From Psettodes erumei (taxonomy: Eukaryota; Chordata; Actinopteri; Pleuronectiformes; Psettodidae): a DNA stretch of 64,000 nt. The stretch's first letter is position 1. Every line of letters starts with the position of its first letter. The notes beneath the pieces were generated by a model. That model was not told where the DNA came from, ran no database searches, and saw nothing but the letters and a program-made list of their open reading frames with translations. The position numbers and the translations under genes were made by a program. Positions 14,576-28,410 of the stretch are shown one piece after another. The stretch lies in the NCBI GenBank assembly GCA_016785225.1, contig JAFBJZ010000969.1:371001-435000 (forward strand), given 5' to 3'.

Positions 14576-17500
14576 AGAAGAAAAACTCTTAAAATGAAAA
14601 ATAAAAGTTTAATGTTTTTTTCGGAGTAAAAACGTCTTTGATGCTTCTAAATCTGTTCGGTGGGTGGGGTGGGCGAAAGTCAACGGACATATTTATGTTT
14701 TATTTTTCCTAGAAACGCAGAGAGAGCGAGCAGCAGCAGTGGTCCAGGGTTGGGGGGGGGTTAGCCACGCCGTGACATCGCCCCCTGCTGTTTAAATCTC
14801 GCCACATGCGACAGCGTCATCAACACCTGTGAGATTTCAGCTTAAACGAGAAACGCGGCGTCAGCAGCGACTGCGCCGCACAGTAAATATGTTTTTTTTT
14901 TTTATAGCCCAGGAGAACGCCAGAACCAACATGACTCACCGTCTCGCTGCGCTTACTTAACACCTCAAAGTGCTGAAAACGCCAGAAATATGAAGCATTG
15001 GGACATGGCGGGATACCCCCACTGATGCGTCATGATGCAATCGTGTGCGGTCTGAGAAATGAAAACGAATTGTCTTTCATTTCGTCACTGTTGCCTCTCT
15101 GAATTGAAGGGTGTATGCTACAGAAAGTATAACGTATAATAATAACGCTCCCCCGGGAGGATTATTATTCGCCGTACAACCTTAAATCTCGCAGATTTAA
15201 ATCACATAGATTTTAATGTGACTCAAAGTGAAAACAGATCTCGACAAAGTGAACTGAATTAAGTGAAAATATGAAATACAATATGCTGGTTTGTAATACT
15301 AACACACCTCCGTCTGAGTCTAAACTTTGACCTTGACAATGTCTCATTCTTTTCATCGGTGCTGTAAAATCTGTGATGAACAACTGTGATGACAACAGGT
15401 CTATAACGACGTTTCTTTTGGTTTTAACGTGTTTTTTTTTTTTTGTTATACACTGTACATCAAGCCCAAACTGCAGCAAACGGCAGATAGACAAAGTTAG
15501 CGACTACCTGGTGGCTATTTCCCAAGAGCTAAGGCTAAAAGGACAGAAAATATTTGCCCTGAATGCGTCGCTGGGTCACAGAGTCGACCCCTGAGGAATG
15601 CGACTGTTTGCTGTATCGCCCTTATAATATTTGTGAAGTTACCAGCTCGCTCCACCGCCCCCCTGTGGTCTGAAAGTTGTAATTATTCTCTTTGAGTTGA
15701 ACCTGATGAATCCTGAGCGACTCTCGTGTCTTCTTCTGTGTTTCCACTGTCAATCTGTCCATCTTTCCCAGCGCACACTGGGATTCCTTCCCCTAATCCC
15801 CGTTACGTAACACCGACACTGACCCCGGCCGAGGAGACGGGTGACGGCGGACCTGCAAACGCACTTTCAAAATGCGGCGGCATAAACTCTGCAAACAAAG
15901 CTTAAAAAAAAACAACAACAACAAAGGGACTCCTGTCACGCGAGAGGGCCCAGATGGTCTCAAGTGTTTTTGGTCTTTCAGGAGAAGTGGGGATGGGTGG
16001 GGGGGGGGGGGGGATGCAATAATGCGAGGAGCAGGGAAGGAGGCGGTGAGGAGAGCTCAGGTTAAGCTCTTTGGCTCTCTCCTCCCCCCCCCCCCACTTT
16101 ATTATTCTCAGTTGCCATGGAGAAAAAACTATATTTAACCATCTCTCTCTGTGTGTGCTGTCTGAATTCACCATCTTCTTTCCTCTCTGATTTTTTTTTT
16201 CTCCCCCCCTTCCCATTGTTTCCACAGAGAGGACAGCGGGGGGGCGGGGGGGTGGGACGCAAAACATCTCGATCCGAGGAGAAAAAATCCGCCACGGCTC
16301 CGGTGGCAGGAGCGAGCCGACGATGCAAAACAAGACCGACCGGCACGCTAGACGCTACGTCGGTTTCGCCCTCGCTCCCCTGGCCGGGCTCCCGCTCCTT
16401 TTTTTTTTTTTTCAGAAACCAGTGGCTTCAAAGCAATAATTCATTTCACAGTCTGGTGGCCAGACACAGAGCCCAGACGCTCACGCCCCTGTTAACACCT
16501 AAAAGAAGAAAAGCAGCGTCGCCGCTCTGCCTCACCTTCACCGCAAGAGAGATGCAATAATCTCTGGGTCAAAAGCTCGGGGCTGGGGGGGAGATAAAGG
16601 GACATAGTCTGGATCTATTTTTAAAGCCGTTTCATTTTCAGTTCCACTTTAAATGACGGTGAAAAAAAACCCAACACACACACACACAGCAAGTCCACAT
16701 TACTCCGAAATGCATTTTCTGATCCGACGCCCTCATAATTACCTTTCTTTTTTTCCAAATCACTGTTCCAAAAATAGAAAAAAAAAGCACTTAGAGCTTG
16801 AAGTTTGGTTAAGTTTCGGCAAAAACAACATGGTTAAGGTTCAGGAGAGATCACGGTTAGAGTTAAAATAAGTACCTGTTAAAACTTTGGGGAAACCTCG
16901 TGGTGGTTGAAATGACTGCTTTGGTAATGTCAGGGGAGTTTCGTCATCATGGTTAGAGGAAGTAGGAAGCGGGACGCAAAGCGGACGCCCGCGGCCGACT
17001 TTTCACGGACAAAACGACTCGACCCGACCTCGCCTTTCTGCAGACTCGGCGAGTCCCAGAACAGCATCGCGCTATTTTCCCCTGCGCTCCCTCTGGACAT
17101 CATCATATTCAGCAACTCACTCGCCCCTGAAAAGGTGGACGTCCGCCGAAGCTACAAAATACGCACCTACCGAGACGTAACTGCACCAGCGAGGAGGACA
17201 GTCTCTAATCGAGTCCTGTGATGCATGTAATTTCCCGTCTCTCTCTGTCTTTCCCTTTCCTTCGTCTTTGCTCTTATGTCTCCACTGTCTAATAAAAGGC
17301 ATAAAAGATCCAAAGGCCTTTCACTGTCACTGAAAACGTAAACAGACCTGTGAATATGTTGGGTCTGGGCGACTGGTTGGATTTCTCACAGGAGCAGCGG
17401 CAGTTAAAGAGACTCAAATTTATTTTTTTTTTTAACAGAAAAAAGTTATTTTCACTTTCTTGGCAATTGTTAGTCAAGATTAAGTCAAGATACCTAGCTG

Positions 17501-20500
17501 GTAAATATGTTAGCTACGTTTAGCATGAACTGTGGAAGATGACGCCAGTCTTTAAGCTAAGTTACTGCAACTAAATATGAAGCTACAGCTAGCAGCTATT
17601 TAACTTAGCTTAACATAAACTCTGGGAAGTGTTACCAGTCTTTACGCTAAGCTAATGTGCAACTAAACATTATAGCTAGTAGCTATTTAGTTAGCCTTAG
17701 TATTAAGTCTGAGAAAACTGTTACAAGTTGTTATGCTAAGCTAACCTGCTACTAAATATGAAGTCACAGCTAGCGGCCGGTTATCGTAGCTTAACATAAA
17801 TTTCCAGAAACTGCTACTGGTCTTCATGCTAAGCTAACCAGCTAATGGCTTCATATTTACAGTGCAGACTTGTGAGTGGCATCGACCTTCTCACCCACTG
17901 AAGTGAGACTTTAAATGCATTATTTAGTTTGAAAATAAGGTTTAAAGACGTTTGGACCGGCTCTTCCTGGACAGGAAGTTCCTCTGAAGGGAAACCCGCT
18001 GCCATTCTTTTCAAGAGAACTCCATACCCTGTACAGACCCTCCTCCGGGTTCAGGGGTCTTACCTTGGAGGCCCTCCGGCGCTCCGGACACTCGGGATGC
18101 TGGCACACCACCCAGTCCTCCTCCTGGACGGGCTTGTCATCTGAAACAGAACACACGGGTCAGTTCGACAACTCCCTTTAATCGCTAAAAAGCACCAAAC
18201 CGGCCGCCCGGCCAGCTACACGTCCATTAACACACCTTTCTTGGTAAGGCTGTAAAAACCACAATGTAGACACCAGGACTGAAATCACAGCCTGTGTTTA
18301 CGTAAAGACGAGCGAAATGGAGGGGGGTGGGGGGGCTCACACCGTAATAGAGACCCAGAAGCCATGACATAAAGTGCAAAAAGAGAGAAGTTTGGTTTAA
18401 GAGATTTCTCAAAGGAAAGGTAAACAGAGGGAAGAGGGTGGGGTGTGTTTTTGGGAGGAGATCACAGAGAAATGAATCACAACCAAAGAGACAGGAAGAA
18501 AATTGGGCGAATGAGAGGAAGCCCCCCCCGGGACCCCACCCTGACCGGCACCGCCCCTCCAGCCGTGGTTTTGTACGAAAGTGCTCTCGTGGTGGGTAAG
18601 CTCGCTGTACTCCACTCCACAATAACAAATCAGCGTTGTCAAATAAACCCCAGAAAATCTACTTGACTGGTTGGCCGGCGCTGCTCAGAGGGTACGATAA
18701 AAGGCAGTGTTTACTTCTACATCTTCTACATGTACACACATGATAAAGATATCATAACAGAGGGCCCGAGCGCCCCAATATTTATATGTCTGTCTAATGG
18801 GAAAAACAGAGGACACACGTGTAAGGAAGGAGAAAGTTTGAGCGTGGGAGGGGAGGCAGATGGTAGAGGTGCTTGTTGCAAGACGGCTCCAGTTTCCAGC
18901 GTCGAAGGGACTCCGCAGTAAAACCTTCCAGAAAGCTCAGATAACCCGTTCAATGCAATGTCACCTCTCCCCGTTTGTCCCAGCCGTTAATGAAACAGCA
19001 TCACTAAATCATAAATGATGGAGGCGGGCATTGCGGCCGAACTTTAAAAGGTCAACTTCAACCAGTGAGTCGTCACCTTGAGGGAAACGGCGATGCTGAT
19101 GATGAGATTGTGTAGGGAAACGGGTCGCCTTGACTTTTCTCGATACGGCGAAAAAACATGAGTCATAATGGCCTCACTGTGATGATGTAAACAACGTCTG
19201 CAAGCTAATGTGCTCACAATTACGATGCTAACATGCTAAAGGTAGTTAAATAAGGTTTGTAGTGTTCACATCTTGGCTAATTAGCACTTGAGAGAGTACA
19301 GCCAGAGGAAATGTCAAAGATCACCAAGGTTAGGAGGAATCATCTGGGAACCATGAATGTCAAGTTTTATCCAGCAGATGTTGAGATATTCCACAGAATG
19401 GTTGCACTACAAGCAGGCTAATAAAAGACAATATCCGCATGGTGGTAATACAGGCACAGTCAGGGGATCACCTGAGTCAGTAGGATTTATCCTTTAGGGA
19501 CCATGAACAGTCTATAAAATTTCATGCTGATCCGTCCACTGGCTGACTTTTTTTTTCAGGCTGGATCAAAATGTTGAACTGACCGCCATCCGCCGGGCTA
19601 GCTTGGCTAAAAAGCCTCTCTGAATAGCTTTCAAACATCCCACTGAGTGTGTTTTGTCAAACTTCCATCACCTTCCGGGAAAAAGAGGGGGGAAAAAAAA
19701 GGTCACCCCCGTGTCTGCTGGGATCAGGCCGAGACGCGCTCTCAGCTCGGAGCGTGGCCTCTGCCAGCGGGGCCTCGGGCTAATGGCTCCCTCAGGGTTC
19801 GACGAGCAGCAGGCTGCAAGAGGGAGCCTCCGGCTTTAATGGAGCGTTTTCCCAAAGAGGCAGAACCTCGTCGAAGACGGCGAGCGACTCGGCTCCGCTG
19901 GTGCGATCTCGGGTTGCATCGCGGGGAGCGACCTCGACATGCAGCGAGGCCCTGGTCCGTGTAAAACCTTTACAGGCAGCATGAAAAGCACTTGTTTTAA
20001 ATGGGAGTGTTGACTATCTACCTTCCCAACACCAGGCTGCAGACAGACAGTGCTAGCACCTAGCTGGTGCATGTAGCATTTAGCAGAGAGTTATTACCCT
20101 CAGGAGTTGGTGGAGATAAAGCTTGACAGAAGTTAGCCATGTTAATACAGTTAATCAATCCAGTTACTGCAGGTTATAGAGCCAACACTCACCTCAATGA
20201 CCAATATTTGAAGAGATTTGTTATTTAACTTTATTACTTACATGAATATTTTGTACATAACACACCTTTAGCCAATTAACACAACACCTAGACTAAAGAT
20301 GGCAGAAGGTAAGGATACAGGCTGTTTGCAGAAATGCAGCAGTTTGTTTGCCGTGTTTGTTTCTGGTGATGCTCCCTCTTTCTCTAGCCGTGAACATGTT
20401 TGGCATTTTGCATGTTCCAAAATTAGTAAAAACTCAACAACGACAAAACAACGTTCTGCAAAATCAAGGCAGCAAAGGCACCGTAAACCAACGTGGTTAT

Positions 20501-20694
20501 CTGGGCTAAGCTAACGTTGTTTATTCTCATTCAGTAGGACTAACTAAGTCACAACCTCAAATCCACACCTGCCCTGAACTTCGTTGTCGTTTTTTGTTTT
20601 TACGACTCGCCCATCTCGTTTTATTGTAAAAATCATTCTCTCATCTGCTGAACCTCCATCTTCTCTCGGACTTGTTCATATCTTGCTGACGCTC

Positions 20695-20725
<31 letters not shown>

Positions 20726-22429
20726 CCTCTCTCTCTCTGATGAACTGGAATTCCTGAACTCAGCACTGCTGATTAAGCCAAAAGCAAACACAAGCACACA
20801 CTATACACAAAACACACGCACGCACGCACACACGTGACAAGCGGACAATGAGCTTGCACACTAAAGAGACAGCGGAGCATCCCGTCTGCTCGGCTCTCGC
20901 TCCGCTGATTTACTCACCGCAGAGAGAAAACCGCCCGAGGCAGAGACCCATAAATAAGCCTGAGTCGTGGAGGTGGTGGGGGGTGGGGGGTGGAGGGTGG
21001 AGGTGGTGGTGGGGGGGCAGGTTCGTAATGATGCACACTTGAACACGCAAGATGTACCCAGTATTCCCACTGGTCCATTTCCACTTCCTCGTCTTGTAAC
21101 CAATAATGCAACTATGGACGCAGTTCACGGTCGGAGCTCAGGGAAGTTATTATACATCCTTCATAATAAATATACATAGTGAAAGCAGCTGTCATGAGGG
21201 CTGAGACCAACTAATCAATTGATTGATAAGCCAATCAAATGAAGACAGATCAACTATTTTGATAGCAGATTCACAGTTTGTAATTTTTAAAAAAAACATG
21301 CATCAGATTTGTGAGGGTTTGCTGAAGTCGAGGATCTGGTGTTACGAGATTTCTGGAATCTGCCGCCGTTATCGACATGAAACTAGAAATCTGGGCAGGT
21401 GCAGCAGCTTTAACTCAGGTGTGTGTGTGTGTGTGTGTGTGTGGGGGGGTTAGCGAACAATCACCTGCACCTGTACGTTCAAACGCAAAATCAAGACGTT
21501 ATTTACACCATCACGTGACAGTTTAGCATTCATAACCTTCATCTCCTGGTGCACCACCACCACACCACAACCACCTCCCTCTAGAGCCGAGTCTGGGTGG
21601 AGGTGGGGGGGTGGGGGGCACATGTTTAGCCGTGGTCCTTGCACACGTTTTTATGAGGAATGTGAAAAATTCCTCCTCTGGTCGGTGAGGTCTCACCGTG
21701 GCACACACAGGGACCGAGGCTCCGACTCCTCGCCTCATTTTCACCTTATTTCTCTGCACCTTCCCTCACCTCCACCGCACCCACCACCTCCGTAAATCGT
21801 GTAATGTGACACACACACCTCCTCATCAGGAGATGCTCGTGAAAAGGCTCCCGTGACGCGAACACAGATGGCGGGCAGGCGGATGGCACACGGACAGGGA
21901 AAACGCTGGCAGAGCGACAGAGGAGTTAAGAACCGGAGAAAAATGTGGAATGAGCAGAAGAAGGTAAGGAAGCCATGAAGGGAAGGAAAGCAGGTGAGGA
22001 TGTTTGGCCCGTCAGCCTGTTCTGGTTAACAGATGGACTGAGTAAAAAAAAGTAGTTTTGTCTTAAATCAGTAGGTTTTGTTCAAAACTCAAGGTCGACT
22101 GATCAATACTCCCCAATTAATTCTACAAAGACGAGATAAACGCAAATAAAATTATTTAATCACTTAATCTTTGTCTCATGTGATTGTAAAATGAGAATCT
22201 TGAGTTCTTGTGTATCTTTATCCGTCAAGCGTCACGCTTCAACCATCGCGTTCGACCAACCAAACGCCGCCGCTGTTTTTCCTCTACAGGTGAATAAGTG
22301 GGGGCCGTAAAAACACGAGCAGGTTACAGCTGTTTCTAATGCTGCAGAACCCCCCCCACACACACACACACACACACAGCTTACAATGTTGTTTTACCCC
22401 CACGGTGGTAAAATCACATACATGTGCAT

Positions 22430-22461
<32 letters not shown>

Positions 22462-25400
22462 CCCTCCACCACATCTGAGAAAAAACCCTGAGGTTCTCCA
22501 CGTATTAAACTGAAAACCACAGAACAACATGTGTAAAGTTGTTCCACAGTGGGGGGTGAAAAAATATCCATAATAATAATAATAATAATAATATTCTCTT
22601 TAGGACAATAAGGAGGAGCTGAAAACTCAAATACTCTGTTGCCATATTTAAGGGGGGGTCATGGGGGGATTACTGCATAACTTGAATTTTTTAGGGCATT
22701 TGTGTCAGAAAGTACAGTAATTGCTCACGGACAGGTTGTTATTACATAACGGCGTGCCCTTTCGTGTCAGGCTGGGCTTTTTTTTTTTTTTTTTATGGGC
22801 TTCACCGGCACCAGACTCCGAGTCAACCCGGAGGCGTGTTCTGCCGTTACTGGAAGCTGAGTGCGACCCTGAGGAATGCCGGCGTGGATATTTTGGACCG
22901 GGCCCCGGAGCGAGCGCGGCAGGAAGCTAGGTAATGAACGACGACCCAAATTACAGCTCGACAAACGAGCCGACGTTGTTCGACGTCGCTCAGCTGACAC
23001 GAAGGCTTCGCCTTTTCTTGAACTTACTTTTTCACACGGCGCGGTGCGTTATAAATCAGTCTCGCGTTTCGTCTGCATTCCAGCTGCCAGGACATTTATC
23101 CAGTTTTTGGTAAATTAAGAGCAAAGTTTAAAAAGTTATGTGACGTAGATGTGGAGTGAGGCGAAAGACAGACTTTGAACGCAGCGCAGAAGTTTTATAT
23201 GGTGAACGGTAAACGGACTGCGCTTCTCACGCACCGATAGGCGTCGGGGTTCGGCGTCTCGCTCGAGGACACTTCGACGGGACGGGCCCGGGATCGAACC
23301 CTCGACCCTACAGGAGCTACGGGAGGACGTGCTTTGCCTCCTGAGCGCCGCGGGGCTGGAAATGTGGTCGCTGAGCGGCGAGAGGAAAAGTGTTTTGGGG
23401 ATGATTAAGGAGAACAAATCAAAGGGTCGGTGTTCTGGACAGCACTTAAAGCCGAGAAGCTCCGGTGGAGCTGGGAAATGTTTTCTGTCCGAGCTCGGAG
23501 CTTAATTACAGAGATGGCGAAAAGGTAAGGATCAAAGCCTCCGTGGCATTCCTCTTTACGGCCCGGTGCCAAACAGGCACCGTCCTCGAGCTGACCAGAA
23601 AGTAGCCAGATTTCCGAGAGGCCGGCTGGCAGAGCGGAGAGGATGAAGAGCATTCCTTCACCGGCCCTGTGTTATCACTTCCCCGTCAGTAATGGCAGAA
23701 GTCGGGCGGCGAAAGCAAGTGCCCCTGTGCCACGTCAAAAAAAAAAAAAAAAAAAGCAGTGAGAGGAGACAGGGAAGCGTTTCAGCTCAGCTATGCACCG
23801 CTTCAGCGGTAAATATTTCATCTGCGGAGCTGGTCTCATCCGCTCTTTCCCCTCTCTTCTCGCTTATGTGAGGTTGTCTTCATGCCAGGTCACTGAGTGC
23901 TTTCCACGGAACAACAGAGCAATGGAAAAAAAAAAAAAAGCTTTCCATGATGGGGCCGAAGGCCTTTAGCTTAAACTGCAAGTGAACCAGATCCTCTGCT
24001 CGCAGCAAAGTCACATACGACAGTGTGAAGTCATGTCTGTTCCATGTTAAGGCGTCGCACGGTATCAGCCCCCGGGGTCACGTTAAGCGCCGCACGGGCC
24101 GGGGGCCTGAAACGAGCGGAGGGCGGACGACGGCCGCGACAGTTCTGGTCACATGTCGCACGTCGAGTGTTCCGGAAAAGGCAAAGTCAAGCCAAGTGGT
24201 AAAAACACACTCAGACATGTGTGACTGACAACACAGGGGTGTGCGTCATGTGAATTAACGTGATAGCGGTTTGCTAACAGTCGCTAATATTCGCTAACAT
24301 TTCATAACAGTGGCTAATATTCGCTAACAGTTCATAACAGTGGCTAATATTCGCTAACATTTCATAACAGTGGCTAATATTTGCTAACATTTACTAACAG
24401 TGGCTAACATTTACTAACAGTCGCTAATATTCGCTAACAGTTCATAACAGTAGCTAATATTTGCTAACATTTCGTAACAGTTGCTAACATTTACTAACAG
24501 TCGCTAATATTCGCTAACATTCACTCACATTCGCTAACATTCAGATGCAGTGGAAATAGCTTAAGCTAAGCTCATATAAGCTAATTAGCTTACGAATCTC
24601 TTGAGTGTTGGCCAAAAAGGCATTTTGCGAGGTCATTCTGACCTTTGACCTTTTTATTCACATTCAAAATAAGCCAAAATAAAAATGGGAAGAAACTCCC
24701 TGCAATCAACCTTTGACCCGTGGTGTGTGACGCACTGCAGAGAAAACAGATAGACAAACACCGCTGCATTGTGACATGCCACAGAGACGCACAAAACAGA
24801 TATCCGCCACTCAGTCAGGTGACTCCACCCCCACCCCCACCCCCCCAGCTTACCACACAGATCGTGGATGACGTCCAGGGACGACGACCAGGAGTAGCGC
24901 CCGGCGCCCACCTGGCTGAGGGAGGGGGGCAGCGCCTCCAGCTCGTACGCTCCGCGCTTCTTCCAGTAAAGGAACATTTCCACGTCCTGGACTCGGCGGT
25001 AATTAACGCAGGTTAACCGTTCAGAAAACCAGCGTTTGGATCTGTCGCTTGCTGAACACGTACACCCCCCTCTCCACCCGCCGACGGAGGACTCCTGCAG
25101 ACAATCAGCGCTCCCCTCTCCTCCACCATCTCTGTAACCTAAAACCTGCCGGCTCCACTTTAACCTCTGCCAACTGCCAATATGTTTACTCAGAACCTCC
25201 ACCTGCACAATTACCTCATGCAGCCAAACCACAAAAACACTTTGAACCTCCCGTCCAACTCTGATTCCACTCCCAGGCCCCGTCCAAGTGAGCAAACGGG
25301 GCCCCCCTCGAGCGCCATCCACTTCATCTCTGGAGGAGGGAGGAAGGGAGGGGGGGGCAGCTTTAATCGATTCTACCCCGCGAGCCCCGGCAAAGTCATC

Positions 25401-28375
25401 GGCCGCGCTCCCGTCCACGCAGCGAATGTCAGCATGTCTCTGAACCCTCCCCGCGGCTTCTGTCGAGTTTTCAGTCACTCCGCTTAAATCATCCGCTGAA
25501 AGCCGCCCACCGAGAGCTGCCCTCCTCTAATCCATTCACCGAGCTATGCCGGACTAAATTACAGACGTCCGACTGCTGGAGAGGTGTCGCGGACTCATCT
25601 CCGGCGGCGAGGGACACGTCGTCCCTGGCGCCTCGACTTCAACCGCGGAAAAAAAGTTTCTCAAACTGCACAAGCGAAGCTGCTCATGTTAAAGTCTGTG
25701 TAGGATCTCCTGGCGATTGGGGGGGGGGTGTCTGCCCACTCCATCAGACAAGTGTTGTATTCATGCAGAGGTGAGTTGCATGCTGGGACGGGCAATCTGG
25801 GCCAATGGCTTTTGGACGGGGCGACACAAAGATCTCTTTTAAACCCCCTCCCACGTCCGGAGCGGACTTTCTTTATGTTTTGCGCAAAACTGTAAAAGGC
25901 CGACATTTTTCCGCATTAATTAGTGCCCGCGCCTTTTATGCCTCCTGAAAGATTTATTCCCTTTTTTTATGAACGGGCACAGTCATTTCTGTGGAGGTAC
26001 AATGCGCACATTGGCCTCTCGCAGATGAGAACCCACCCCGCCTCAAATGAGGTAGTAGGAGTCCCATTATGAGGCGCTTAACCCCAGACAATGCTTTCCA
26101 CTCCTCTTAATATCTTTGCAAAACAGCTGAAGGGTTAAAACAACACGCAGCGAGATATATCTCGAGCGGCGGCATAATATTTTCCCCCGCGCTGCTTAAA
26201 GGCTGATGCACTGCCATTACGCGTCTAAAATGGGAGAAGAAATACTGTGAGAATGTGCTGTGCCGGCGAGGGGAAGGGAGGGACGTTGTCACACACACAA
26301 CGACCCACATGTCCAATTTTGGGATAAGAAATTAGAGGGTAGGATGGGAGCCGGTTTGCTGCTCAGCTCCGGGCTCTGCAGACATATGGTAATAATCTGC
26401 AGCAGCTTTGAGCACGCGGCTTCCCTTTTAATGAAGAGAGCAGTCGTGCAGCATGAGAACCGGGCTGCAGATACAAAAGGGCCAATTTCCACCTACTGCA
26501 GCAACAAAGAGGGGGAGCTGGGGGGGGGGGGGTATTAAGCAGCCTCGCTTTCATCATCATCCATCAGACCCCCCCCTTTTTTAATAATAATTTTAAAAAA
26601 CAATGCTTTTTTTTTGGGGCCACAGCAAAGCCAGACAGCAAAGCTACTTGTATTTTTTCTCTCTTCTCACGCAAAAAAGAAAAATTTATGTTATGAGCAA
26701 AACAAAAAAAATTCACGTTACATTCACGTCACATTCACACACATCTGGTGCAGCTGTGTGTGACGGTGGAGATCCAGTCATGGTCCAGTCAGACGACGGA
26801 CGTAGGTGAATGTCAAGTTCTCCTTCTCAAAAGGCAATTTCTGTGCTGAACTTTGGGGGTTTTGTGAAAGGAAAAAAAACAACACTGGATCCTACATTTC
26901 CCATATTGCAACAGACTATACAATACTGTTTTTTTTGCAGAGTGTCCCTTTAAATGTCACAAATTAACTGCAAAGTCCTGAATAAAAACGTTAAAAAAAA
27001 CTACATTAAACATGAAAGGAGAGATGATTAAACAAACTTCTGCACAAGACAGATCCACCTCTCATTTCTGTCATAAAAGTGTAAAACTGAAAACAACTGA
27101 TTCCTGATTTTATTGGTCAAACGAGACGTGTTAAGAGCAAGGACTTTGATTTTTACACAAATATTTTTCTGTTACCCTTTTCTCCAAGCTAGCTGTTCCC
27201 CATGTTTACAGTCTTTACGCTGGGCTAAGCTAAGCTAAGCTAAGCTAAGCTAACCAGCTCCTGCCTGTAGCTTCATACTTAAGGGTCAGACATAAAAGTG
27301 GTGTCAACCATCTGCCCGAACTCCACTAAAAAAAAAAAAGTGTGACTAGTCCTTTAACATGGCAGCGGTTTGACAGTAAACCCGCGAGCATCGCTGCGGC
27401 GACAATAGCTAACGGCGTCTGCTCGGCCCAACTCTACTCGCTAAAGTATTAATGGTGTGTTGAGAAACGAGCGTGCGGTACGACAAGACTGCAAATGAGC
27501 CGGTGTGTGTGTGTGTGTGTGTGTGCGCGCCGCGGGGGTGAAAAAAAAGTGTTGACAGAGGGAGTGCAGTCGAAGGTTTGTGCGTGCCCGTGTGGAGGAG
27601 GTTGGGGTTATATTTAGCGCCATCAAACGGGCCGAGGTTTAACCCTTCGCCGCCAAAACCCGAGACCGGTTCTCCGCAGATGATTCACCTGCGTCGCTCC
27701 TGCCCACCTGCTAACAGGCTAAATGCTAACGTGCCGACAAGCTAACAATGTCAATCATTAATCAGCTGATGGGAGGGTCTTTAGCTTTTACAGATATTTG
27801 GTCATCAATTAAATGATGATGAAGCTATATTTTTTTAAAATACAAAGTCGAGGGATCCTGAAAGTTATTACAACTAATTGGGGGGATGAACCTCAGGGTG
27901 GCAGCTCAACACACACATCAGGGTACATCATCTGGGAACCGTGAATGTCCGTCTGAGATTTCTTGGCCATCCACTAAAGAGTTAAGAGACGAATTTAAAA
28001 TACTGTGAACGAGGGAGCAGGTCGTACCTTCTATTAATGGCGGCGGACGTTGGCGCGGGACCGTCCGGACCCGAGCCGCGGTGCAATTTAACGGCCCGTC
28101 CTGAAAGCGGCGGCGCGGAGGGGACAAACAACCACTCTTCAACTTGTTGATGTGAATAATCCCATAATTGAAACAATCTGGTTAAAATTGCAGTGGGGGC
28201 CGCCGCCGAGAAGCCAATAACAGAGTCAACAGGAATCAAAAACACTTATTCCATAAAAGTACAGTTATTGTCGTGTGGAAGGGCTGCAATGTGCATAAAC
28301 AGTCATTTAGCCCAGGGTGGAGGTTACACGGTAAGCAAGTGTGGAAGGACGCGCTCGCAGATAAAGCAGGCCTGC

Positions 28376-28410
<35 letters not shown>

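Larger units (their letters stand above)
584..18063. other. PLEKHG5 intron, about 17.5 kb
   Basis: No convincing exon was found on either strand. The sequence holds many CA/TG microsatellites, poly(A) or poly(T) tracts (for example 5,815-5,836, 6,431-6,443, 14,549-14,572), G-runs with quadruplex potential near 1,670-1,690 and 11,041-11,062, a 'ttagctagctag'-rich teleost repeat remnant at about 6,840-7,250, and a tandem array at 17,490-17,860. Patches without obvious repeats, such as 10,920-11,120 with TAATTA-type sites, could be conserved elements but nothing proves it. Confidence 0.7.
18141..24853. other. PLEKHG5 intron, about 6.7 kb
   Basis: This holds interspersed repeats (19,190-19,640; 23,200-23,355), a (CT)n at 20,699-20,738, TG/CA tracts at 21,419-21,442, 22,358-22,378 and 22,432-22,457, an AAT tract at 22,571-22,593, and the 10-bp array at 24,271-24,540. 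No further exon could be supported. Confidence 0.65.

Noticed and set aside
22284..22571. Regularly spaced CA tracts resembling an array
   Set aside because: The tracts are simple dinucleotide repeats with unequal, unrelated spacers; this is not a CRISPR-like structure.
23280..23340. Possible tRNA gene around gggatcgaaccctcgacc
   Set aside because: Only a B-box-like part is present and no cloverleaf can be drawn; it belongs to a degraded teleost repeat.
24654..25478. 274-codon open frame on the minus strand
   Set aside because: Only the 24,854-24,991 part looks coding and is bounded by a strong donor. The rest is composition-driven and has no recognisable domain.
26048..26059. TGAGGTAGTAGG, identical to the first 12 bases of let-7 miRNA
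   Set aside because: The match stops after 12 bases and no complementary arm that could form a pre-miRNA hairpin lies within 100 bp on either side.
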